From Flavobacterium soyae (lineage in GTDB: Bacteria > Bacteroidota > Bacteroidia > Flavobacteriales > Flavobacteriaceae): DNA of 36,585 nt. The position numbers were made by a program, and so were the translations under genes. The DNA is taken from the NCBI RefSeq assembly GCF_021245985.1, contig NZ_JAJQXA010000028.1:1-36585 (forward strand). The letters run 5' to 3'. Below, one piece after another: positions 23,997-32,700 of the stretch; the stretch's first letter is position 1, and each line of letters begins with the position of its first letter. A model generated the notes under the pieces. The model ran no database searches and was not told where the DNA came from. It saw only the letters and a list, made by a program, of their open reading frames with translations.

Positions 23997-24980
23997 ATGT
24001 ATAGAGATAATGATTTTGTTTATGAAGCTATTGCTTCCCTAGAATACACGACAGGTATTCCTATTGTCATTGAAAAGACAAGGAAAACCTATGATATTAT
24101 TCTTCAAATTAGCAACGAGACCTTTTATTGCATTGCTAAAAAAAATGCTAAAAATGCAAGTTTTGGCCTCATTATGTCCACTTTAAAAGATATTAATTTC
24201 TCAAAAAACAGTATTGTAATTACTGATTACCTGACTAAAAACACAGCAGAAGAACTTAAACAAAATGGCATCAATTATCTTGATGCATCAGGAAATACCT
24301 TTATTAAAACAGATCGTTTTTTTGTATATGTAGAAGGCAGAAAAGCAAAAATCAATAAAAAAACAAACCAAACCCGAGCATTTCAGGAAGCAGGTCTAAA
24401 ATTACTACTATTACTTATTTCGAATCCTGAAACTTTGCAATTTTCTTATAGAGAATTAGCAGAAAAAACAGGAATTGCTTTGGGCTCTGTAAGCAATATC
24501 TTCAAAGAGTTAGAAGAAAACAACTATTTATTAAATACAAGAAACAAAAGGGTTCTAAAAAATCAGGACGAAATTATTGAGCGCTGGGTAATAGCCTACA
24601 ATGAACTGTTAAAACCCCGCTCCTTCAGAAAAAAAATGAGAGCTATAGAAAATGAGTTTAGTGTAAAATCTACTCTAATTAATAGTGATATAAAACTCTA
24701 TTTTGGGGGAGAGCCTGGAGGACAGCTTTTAACTGAACATCTAAAACCTAAAGATTATATCATATATACTGACGAAGAAATAAGCAAAGTGGCAAAACAA
24801 CTGAAACTTGTTCCTGATGAATCTGGAAATATAGAATTATATAGTAAATTCTGGACATATAATCTGCATTTGAAAAATGAATATACCGCCCCTCCTTTAG
24901 TTATCTATGCGGATTTAATAGGTACCGGTAACAACCGAAATATAGAAACAGCCAAAATTATTTTAGAGAATGGATTATAA
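23997..24980 (+). CDS. AbiEi-like type IV antitoxin / transcriptional regulator
   Basis: A 327-residue protein. I start at the ATG at 23997 (MYRDNDFVYEAIASLE), right after the operator; a TTG-start extension to 23955 would read through the operator. Features fit the AbiEi_2-type antitoxins: an N-terminal region with VITDYLTKNTAEELKQNGINYLDASGNTFI (residues about 74-103), an EGRKAKI segment, and a winged HTH at about 148-180 (YRELAEKTGIALGSVSNIFKEL). A C-terminal domain follows (GGEPGGQLLTEHLKPKDYIIYTDEE). It overlaps the next gene, the presumed toxin, by 11 nt, as expected for a coupled pair. It is the likely repressor of the four-gene operon. Family assignment is from motif memory. Confidence 0.8.
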   Translation: MYRDNDFVYEAIASLEYTTGIPIVIEKTRKTYDIILQISNETFYCIAKKNAKNASFGLIMSTLKDINFSKNSIVITDYLTKNTAEELKQNGINYLDASGNTFIKTDRFFVYVEGRKAKINKKTNQTRAFQEAGLKLLLLLISNPETLQFSYRELAEKTGIALGSVSNIFKELEENNYLLNTRNKRVLKNQDEIIERWVIAYNELLKPRSFRKKMRAIENEFSVKSTLINSDIKLYFGGEPGGQLLTEHLKPKDYIIYTDEEISKVAKQLKLVPDESGNIELYSKFWTYNLHLKNEYTAPPLVIYADLIGTGNNRNIETAKIILENGL

Positions 24981-25812
24981 CCTATCAAGTGAAAAACTAG
25001 AACATCCATTATTAAAAAAACTATTGGACGAGCTAATTCCTGTATTTCTAAAATTGGAAATCAAGTTTTTCGTTATCGGAGCAACAGCAAGAGATATCAT
25101 TATGGAGCTTCATGGAGAAAAATCTGGCAGAAGGACTCAGGATATAGATATTGCTATAGCCATCGATAAATGGGAAGAATTTTCAACTATAGAAAAAGAA
25201 ATAATACAACTACCTAACTTTAATAAAGACCTCAAACAACAGCAAAGATTTTTATATCTAAAAGATTTTCAATTAGACATCGTTCCATATGGAGGTATTA
25301 CAACTGCCGAAGACAAAATCTTCTGGCCACCGGATCAATCTTTTGCAATGACAGTCCTTGGCTTTGAAGAAGCTGAAAAAGATTTGTTAAGGGTTAAAAT
25401 CGATGATACATTGGAAATAGACATTGTTTCTTTAGCTGGAATTTTCATTTTGAAATTGGTTGCCTGGAAAGACAGACATCATAAAGGCAATAAAGATGCC
25501 GATGATATGGGATTTATTCTATTAAACTATCTCAATATCCACGAAGAAAGAGCTGTTATGGAATACTATGAACAAGTGTATGAAATAGAGAATTTTTCCA
25601 TCACTAAAGCTGGTGCAGCTCTGTTAGGCATAGACATCAACATACTCTTATTCGATAACGAAACTAATAAAGCAAAATTGAAAGCTATTATCGAGACAGA
25701 GATAAATTCAAAAGAAAACAGTGTTTTATTCAACCAAATACTCGAAACAAACCACATCAAATTTGATGATATACTGGATTGTTTTCAAATCCTTAATCAA
25801 AAAATAAAGTAA
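24970..25812 (+). CDS. AbiEii-like nucleotidyltransferase (candidate toxin)
   Basis: A 280-residue MNT-fold nucleotidyltransferase: FFVIGATARDIIM (about 34-45), the metal-binding pair in RRTQDIDIAI (D58 and D60) and a third Asp in DFQLDIVPYGG (about D103). The downstream SLAGIFILKLVAWKDRHHKGNKDADDM resembles the LK...R...KD..D helix found in AbiEii/AbiGii-type toxins. Enzymes of this group studied elsewhere transfer nucleotides to RNA targets such as tRNA acceptor ends, or otherwise stop growth during phage infection; that activity is only inferred here. The start overlaps the antitoxin gene by 11 nt; a PP2C gene follows 7 nt after its stop. Confidence 0.8.
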   Translation: MDYNLSSEKLEHPLLKKLLDELIPVFLKLEIKFFVIGATARDIIMELHGEKSGRRTQDIDIAIAIDKWEEFSTIEKEIIQLPNFNKDLKQQQRFLYLKDFQLDIVPYGGITTAEDKIFWPPDQSFAMTVLGFEEAEKDLLRVKIDDTLEIDIVSLAGIFILKLVAWKDRHHKGNKDADDMGFILLNYLNIHEERAVMEYYEQVYEIENFSITKAGAALLGIDINILLFDNETNKAKLKAIIETEINSKENSVLFNQILETNHIKFDDILDCFQILNQKIK

Positions 25813-25819
25813 TTGATTA

Positions 25820-26509
25820 ATGCAAATACAACAGTTAACAGGAAAAGGTAAAAGGGAAATTAACCAAGATTTTATCTGTCTAAACAAATTAGAATCTGGT
25901 GCTTCCTTTTTTCTGATTGCTGACGGTATGGGAGGTTACGAAAAAGGGGATGAAGCCGCAAAGATTGCCACTGAAAATATTTTCACATTCCTTAATTATG
26001 TCGAAAACATAAACGAACAAAATATACAACAAGCTGTTCAAAAAGCAAATTTGGCTATCAAGCAATTCAATACCAAAAATAATATTAAATCTGGTGCTAC
26101 AATAGGCGGTATTATTATAGAAAAAAGTACAGTCCATATTTTCTGGGTTGGAGACGTAATGGTTTACCAAATAAACAAGGATAAAGTTTTGTTTCAGACA
26201 AAAAGTCATACACTAGTAAATAGTCTGTTAGATTCCGACAATAAAAATGAAGATAAATCTTTAGATAAATATAAGCATATTGTAACGAGATCTCTTTCCG
26301 GAAAACCTTCTGAACCAAGCATTGGTTATCAATCCAAAACATTTTCAGAGGATGATTTATTTATCATCTTCTCTGATGGTTTTCACAATTTAATTTCTAT
26401 CGAACAACTTCTTGTACTTATCAATCAAAAAAATGGTTTACAAGAATTAGAATATCTATTTCTTAGGGAAGCAGAAGATAATTACTCAATTATTATCATC
26501 AAATTTTAG
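25820..26509 (+). CDS. PP2C-family serine/threonine phosphatase
   Basis: A compact 229-residue PP2C. The metal-binding acidic residues are present: D17 in KREINQD, D35 in ADGMGGYEKGDEAA, an Asp in FIIFSDGFHN (about 191) and D220 in AEDNYSIII; SGATIGGIII and FWVGDVMVYQI also fit. There is no TM or sensor domain, so it acts in the cytoplasm on a phosphoprotein (or possibly another phosphorylated or nucleotidylated substrate). No kinase gene lies in the window near it. Gaps of 7 nt upstream and 19 nt downstream place it inside the operon, between the nucleotidyltransferase and the primase-helicase. Confidence 0.88.
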   Translation: MQIQQLTGKGKREINQDFICLNKLESGASFFLIADGMGGYEKGDEAAKIATENIFTFLNYVENINEQNIQQAVQKANLAIKQFNTKNNIKSGATIGGIIIEKSTVHIFWVGDVMVYQINKDKVLFQTKSHTLVNSLLDSDNKNEDKSLDKYKHIVTRSLSGKPSEPSIGYQSKTFSEDDLFIIFSDGFHNLISIEQLLVLINQKNGLQELEYLFLREAEDNYSIIIIKF

Positions 26510-26528
26510 ATGCTTTGAAAATTAGAAA

Positions 26529-29486
26529 ATGAAACACGAATCACAAATAAACATCTTTCGCTCCCTCTTTCGAGGACGAGACGATGTATTTGCTATTCGT
26601 TGGGAGAAATCAGGTAAATCTGGCTATATGCCAGCTTATCAATATGACCTCTACCATTACCGGGCATATAAAATGAATGGCGGAACTTTTCAGAATTACC
26701 CCCATAAAACCTATTTGCCAATTACTGAAACCGAAATTCAAAAGCATTTAAACGGTATTCAACAAATTGGTATTTATCCTCTGTTATTAGACAATACTTC
26801 GTGGTTTTTAGTAGCGGATTTCGACATGCAAAATTGGAAAGACGAAGCAGCAGTCTTTTTGAATGCTTGTAAAAACAAAAGCATTCCTGCTTACTTGGAG
26901 CGTTCTCGTTCGGGAAATGGCGGACACGTTTGGATATTTTTTGACAAACCTTATCCAGCTATACAAAGTAGAAAAGTATTCATTTCAATTTTAAAACAAT
27001 CGGAAGCTTTTTCAATGTTTGATAAAAGTTCAAGTTTTGACCGTTTATTTCCAAATCAGGATTTTCTTTCAGGAAAAGGTTTAGGGAATTTGATAGCTTT
27101 ACCATTTTTCAAACATGCAATGGAGAATGGAAATAGTTGTTTTATCAATCCTGAAACATTTGAAATATATTCAAATCAACACCAATTATTGAATGAGATT
27201 GAAAGAGTTTCGATTGAAGTATTGGACAATTTATTTCAAGAAAATTCAACAACGCAAAATTTATCATTTTCTAAAAGCAACAAAGGTAAACTATCAATCA
27301 TACTCCAACAAAATATTAGTATTCAAAGAGATGGATTAACAACTCCATTAATCAATTTTCTGAAAGAAGAATTGAATTTTGCCAATACAGAATTCTTTAT
27401 CAAGAAAAAATCGGGCAAAAATACTTTTGGAACTGAGCGTTATTTAAAACTCATTGAAAAAACTGAATGCGAAATCATCATCCCAAGAGGTTTCATTAGA
27501 AAATTACTTCGTTTTTGTAACGAACAAAATCTGGAATTTGATTTTCAAGACAATAGAAAACAAAAACAAGAAATTACCTTCTTCTTCAATACAACATTGA
27601 GAAAACACCAAGATAAAGTCATTGAAGCTGTATCAAAAAAAGATTTTGGTGTCATCGTTGCACCGCCTGGTTCGGGCAAAACTATTATAGGCTTGAAGAT
27701 TATTGCAAATAAAAAACAACCTGCCTTAATTGTTGTTCATCGCATACAACTATTGGAACAATGGCAAGAGCGGGTTCAAGCATTTCTCGGAATTCCTAAA
27801 CACGAAATCGGAATCATTGGACAAGGAAAAGCCAAAATTGGTAAACAAATTACAATAGCTACCATTCAAAGTTTACCAAAACAAACAGAGCAAATCCAAA
27901 ATCAATTCGGAACTATTTTGGTGGATGAATGTCATCATATTCCCGCCGAAACATTTCGCAATACGATCGAAAAACTGGGAACATTTTATCTGTATGGTTT
28001 GACCGCGACACCATTCAGAAAATACAATGACGACAAACTGATTTTTGCTTTTCTTGGAGAGATAATTTCAGAAGTTGTAAGCAAGGAAATTGAAAACTTC
28101 AAACATGCTCAAATCATTGTCAGAAATACTAATTTGGAGATTCCTTTCAATTCAAAAACTGATAATTTTGAGACACTTTCAAAAATTCTAGTCCACGATT
28201 CTGAACGAAATAAACTTATTCTTAATGATATAAAAACAGAACTTTCCAAAGGAAAACAAATTGCTATTATCACAGAAAGAAAAGAGCATATTAAAGCACT
28301 TTACCTTTTCTTAAAACAATCTTATGAAATTATTACATTGAGCGGAGATGATTCCGACGCTAATAAAAAAATAAAATGGCAAACGCTACATCAAGGTAAT
28401 TTTCAAATATTGATTACCACAGGACAATATTTTGGAGAAGGTTCGGATTTATCAAATATTAATTCTTTGTTTTTAGTGTATCCGTTTTCTTTTAAAGGAA
28501 AACAAATCCAATACCTCGGTCGAGTACAACGATCGGAAATTAATCCGACTATTTATGATTATCGGGATATCAAAATTGATTATCTGAATAAATTATATTT
28601 AAAACGAAACACCTATTATCGCCAAATAGCAAGACAAGCAAGTTTATTTGACGAGCCAACAGAGTTTATTTCTGAAAAACAAAGTTTAATCATTGAAAAG
28701 CAAATCAAAATTGCCATAGAAGATTTAGATTTCAGATATGGTAATGTTGGCTTTGAACATATTGATAAAGAAAGTGGTCAACGATTGGATTTTGAAATAG
28801 AAAACGAAGAACTCAGACCAGAATTTGAAGTTTTAAAACCTTATTTCACAAAGTTTTTGAAATCAAAATTTGTTACGATTACTATTTGTGCTGAAATAGA
28901 AAATGGAGTGATTTTATCCCAATTAGCTTCTTCTACCGATATTGAAAACATCAATAAAGAAATCGTTGAAGGTGTAAAATTTCAATTTCTGAATAAAATT
29001 TTTATCGGTCAAATTCCATCTTCGAAAGAAAATATTCTTACAATAGACGACCTTTCTAAAAAACAAAACATTTATTCGGACGCAGAAAGCATTCTCGAAG
29101 ATTTATTAAAAGGTAAACAATACAAACATGCTAAACACATCCAATTTTTAGCAGAAAAACACAAAAAAAACATAATGAAACTAAGATTTGTTTTGCAACC
29201 ATTTTCATTTGTATTCCTGTTAGCTGGAGAACAAAATTATCATATCATTTTAGAAACTTTAGACACCGAAGAGGCAACTTATATTTGGCATACAGACAAA
29301 AGTAAATCGGTACTGATTGACACAATTAAACAAATCGACGAAGAACTAAACATTATTCGAGAAAAAGGACGACAATCTTATTTGGAGACAAATCCTCAAA
29401 ACTTTTCAAGAATCGTTCACGATTACTCTGAAACCAATAAAGGTTTCATAACATGGAAAGGACTATTAGAAGAACGATTAATCTAA
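26529..29486 (+). CDS. TOTE-type primase fused to SF2 helicase
   Basis: A 985-residue protein. Residues about 15-235 match the archaeo-eukaryotic primase type of TOTE conflict systems: catalytic DxD at D97/D99 (LVADFDMQNW), the histidine motif at about 131-135 (SGNGGHVWIFF) and the DRLFPNQDFLSGKGLGNLIALPF segment. Residues about 355-700 are an SF2 (DEAD/DEAH-like) helicase: Walker A APPGSGKT (378-385), DECH (466-469), TAT (492-494), and motif VI QYLGRVQRSE (about 661-670). The C-terminal region (about 720-985) contains RFVLQPFSFVFLL and ETLDTEEATYIWH and no nuclease I can recognise. It may recognise, prime or unwind invading DNA. It is the last gene of the operon. Confidence 0.87.
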   Translation: MKHESQINIFRSLFRGRDDVFAIRWEKSGKSGYMPAYQYDLYHYRAYKMNGGTFQNYPHKTYLPITETEIQKHLNGIQQIGIYPLLLDNTSWFLVADFDMQNWKDEAAVFLNACKNKSIPAYLERSRSGNGGHVWIFFDKPYPAIQSRKVFISILKQSEAFSMFDKSSSFDRLFPNQDFLSGKGLGNLIALPFFKHAMENGNSCFINPETFEIYSNQHQLLNEIERVSIEVLDNLFQENSTTQNLSFSKSNKGKLSIILQQNISIQRDGLTTPLINFLKEELNFANTEFFIKKKSGKNTFGTERYLKLIEKTECEIIIPRGFIRKLLRFCNEQNLEFDFQDNRKQKQEITFFFNTTLRKHQDKVIEAVSKKDFGVIVAPPGSGKTIIGLKIIANKKQPALIVVHRIQLLEQWQERVQAFLGIPKHEIGIIGQGKAKIGKQITIATIQSLPKQTEQIQNQFGTILVDECHHIPAETFRNTIEKLGTFYLYGLTATPFRKYNDDKLIFAFLGEIISEVVSKEIENFKHAQIIVRNTNLEIPFNSKTDNFETLSKILVHDSERNKLILNDIKTELSKGKQIAIITERKEHIKALYLFLKQSYEIITLSGDDSDANKKIKWQTLHQGNFQILITTGQYFGEGSDLSNINSLFLVYPFSFKGKQIQYLGRVQRSEINPTIYDYRDIKIDYLNKLYLKRNTYYRQIARQASLFDEPTEFISEKQSLIIEKQIKIAIEDLDFRYGNVGFEHIDKESGQRLDFEIENEELRPEFEVLKPYFTKFLKSKFVTITICAEIENGVILSQLASSTDIENINKEIVEGVKFQFLNKIFIGQIPSSKENILTIDDLSKKQNIYSDAESILEDLLKGKQYKHAKHIQFLAEKHKKNIMKLRFVLQPFSFVFLLAGEQNYHIILETLDTEEATYIWHTDKSKSVLIDTIKQIDEELNIIREKGRQSYLETNPQNFSRIVHDYSETNKGFITWKGLLEERLI

Positions 29487-29514
29487 AATGAATTTAATAT
29501 TATCCATATAAAAA

Positions 29515-29625
29515 CTAACAACTTAAGGAGTTAAGCTGCTCCAAATCCTCTATAAAATGGTTCGATATTTGTTCGGTTGTGGTCACTTTCCATTTTTCAT
29601 GCCCATCTAACATATCCAGATGGAT
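29515..29625 (-). pseudogene. Possible C-terminal gene remnant at the island boundary
   Basis: On the minus strand a 36-codon open stretch reads HLDMLDGHEKWKVTTTEQ, then ISNHFIEDLEQLNSLSC and a stop, bounded upstream by TGA. The residue use looks protein-like rather than random. It is faintly reminiscent of the C-terminal end of polysaccharide-deacetylase-type enzymes, but this is a weak impression. It may be the tail of a gene cut by insertion of the preceding operon. Confidence 0.25.
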
Positions 29626-29658
29626 TCAAAAAATGAAATACTCGCTGTATACCAATTT

Positions 29659-29701
29659 AAAAAAGGATGTACCTAATTATATTTTGGCACATCCTTTTTA
29701 T
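29659..29701. terminator. Bidirectional terminator between the island and the glycosidase gene
   Basis: AAAAAGGATGT-a-CC and GG-c-ACATCCTTTTT pair around an AT-rich loop, with A and T runs at the ends. It serves the two converging transcripts. Confidence 0.8.
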
Positions 29702-29741
29702 GTATTACTTCTTTATAGAAACAATTCCTAACCTATGTTGA

Positions 29742-32700
29742 TTATTTACTGCTGTCAAGAAGCAAATCCTGATAGAATGTAATATTACGCACATTGACAG
29801 GATCCCAGCCTCCGTTTGAAATGCGGTGCAATTCGATATAATAAATACCTTCTTCCAAATAAACATCTCCCAATTGCTTAATTTGATAGTTTGAAAAATT
29901 ATTATTAGTTGTAGTAAACGGATATTCGATAGTTGAAATACCATTTATAACCAATTGAAATTTGCCTGAATAACCCGCCAATTCACTTTGCCAGTGGTAA
30001 ATGCCGGCTACATTCACTTTCACTCTCCATGCGGCATAAGCATCTGGATTTGTCCATCCTCCAATGTTATAATTAGGACCATGCTCTATCATGATGCTGC
30101 TTCCGTGCAGTATAGCATTTTTGGCAGGAAGAACAAGACTTCTATCTTCATTTTGATTTACAATAGGAGTTTTATCAACTGCCGGATGAATCGAAATTTG
30201 ACGCACATTAACAGGATCCCATCCTCCATTAGAAATACGATGCAGTTCAATCTCATAAACGCCAATAGGTAAATTAACTGTCCCAATGGATAAATCCTGA
30301 TAATTATCAAAACCACTTGTTGTAATTTTAAACGGATAAGGACCTTGATCTACTCCGTTTATTTTTAGCACAAACTGTCCTGAATAGCCTGATACAACTG
30401 CATCCAGAAAAAAGTCTCCGGGTTTCTTAACTTCAACATGCCATGTAGCAAATTTAGTATCATCTGTCCATCCTCCTAAATTATAGAGAGGTCCATTTTC
30501 AATACTTAATCCCGCTGCAGTAGCATCGATTGCATACAAATTAAGTGTGCCATCATTGAATTGTTTAACAAAGTTGATAAGTATATCTACGATTTCTGAC
30601 ATTTCTAAAACAATAGTTGTACTAACACCATCTAATGGATTTGCAGGAACTGAAATAATATATCCCGAAGCAATGTTGTTAACATTTATATCTAATGCTT
30701 TTTGGTCAGTATCAGCAAGGAAATATGCTTTAACAACACTTCCATCATGTAAATCAGGAACAGCTAATTTTCCATCCTTAGGCCAATTCTCTGTAAATAC
30801 ATGCAGATAAAGGTATTGTATTCCGTCTATAATTTTACGGGTAGCCCGCCCCCAAGGTAATTGTTTTGTATACGGGCTGGGCTGGGCTTTTTCTATAGCC
30901 GTTTTATTTACTGCCATCCAAACTGCAAACCCTTCGAGTCTGTTTATGGCTTCTTGTGGAAATGTCCCATCTCCTTCAGGCCCTATATTGAGCAAAAAGT
31001 TACCTCCCTTACTTACAATATCGATCAATTTTTGAATTAAATCTGTTTCGGTTTTCCAGCGCGGATCGTAAGCATCATACCCCCAATTATCATTCATGGT
31101 CATACAGGTTTCCCAATCTGATCCGTCTCCGTTTGGCGGCATGTTTGGAATATTTTGTTCCGGAGTTTTATAGTCTCCCGTCAAGCCATCTTCCATTCGG
31201 TCATTAAATATCAAACGATCTGATCCGGGAATATTTTTAATAGCCTTCATCATTCGGTAACGGAATTCTGGTGTACTGCCTCCTCCCATGTCCCACCATA
31301 TCAAGTCAATATCATAATCATTAATCATGGTGTGAATATGAGGAATTACAATTGTATCTGTATATTTGGATTGATCCTCGTAAGAAGCCTCATGGTTTGC
31401 TGTAGTATTCTGAGGAATCCAGCCCATTCCTCCAGGATTCATCCAATCCAGACATTGTGAATAGTAAAATCCAATTTTTAAACCTGCTGCATGAGCCATA
31501 GTTACAAGGTTTTTTAAAATATCGGCTGAAATATTGGTATCATCCTGAATATTATATCCAATATTATGTGTGTGCATTAAGGCAAAACCTTCGTGATGTT
31601 TGGCGGTAATAACAATATATTTCATACCTGCGTCTTTAGCCATTCTCACCCAATCTGCAGGATTGAAATTTTGAGCTGTAAAATTTTGCTGCCAGCGTGA
31701 TTTATATTCAACTCTGGGAATCTGAGCTGCAAACATAATCCATTCTGCATATTGCCCCTGTTTGTAAGGCTCTCCTGTAGCTGGGTCAATTTTAATAGTT
31801 CCATCCGGATTGATCCATTCAGGACGATAACTTGAATAGTAATCCTGCATCCAGTATTCAGGCCCTACATACGGACCTGATTTCATTAGTGTTGGCCCTG
31901 TATAATGTCCTGCCAGCCCAGAGTATGCCCCCCAATGCAAAAACAGCCCAAAACCCGCTTCACGCCACCAGGCCATTCGTTCGTCTTTATGCAGTTTTGT
32001 CTCTAGAGTAGCTGCATAAATATTATTACTCATCTTAGTAAAAAGATCTTGGTTGTCATTACGGCCCTTCACCGAGAAATAGTAAATATCAAATGAATTC
32101 AAATCATGAATAGTTATCGAATTAGTGATAACATTTCGATAAAAAATACCATCTTTATATACATCATATGAAGTCACATCAGGAAGCGCATCCCATGATA
32201 TAGAAATAGAATTCGTCTGTACATCGATTACTTTAAGTTCTTTAGGATTGTTGTTATAGAAAGGGTTCATATCAATTTCGGTATCGCTAAAAGTCAGCTC
32301 ATCAATATAAACAACATCACCAACGGCACGTTTATCGGTATAATCGGGTTGAATACTAAAACCAGAGATATCCTTTACCTTATGCGACAATAAATCAAAC
32401 ACCGCTACTCCCCATTCGTCCACTTTATTTAATGGGCTTTGAGACAAAAATTCACTCGAAAGACTAAGTCTGATCTGAGAATTCGGATTATTGCGATAAT
32501 ATCTCATGTACAAATACTTATACTCAGAGAGAGGTTCATTTAGTGTACAGAAAAATCCAGCCCACTTATAGCTATTGTTAAGACGTTTAAGTTTTAGAAC
32601 TTTATTACTTTGGTTAGAACCCGTTTTATCAGGATTATCTACCACCGTAATCTCCATGTCTGCCGGTGGGTTTATATTTATTTTATCAGTAAAATTGATC

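Noticed and set aside
23678..29700. Genomic island bounded by tRNA-derived direct repeats (attL/attR)
   Set aside because: I compared the 3' ends of tRNA-Lys and tRNA-Leu with the sequence after the helicase gene and found no convincing repeat, and there is no integrase or transposase in the block.
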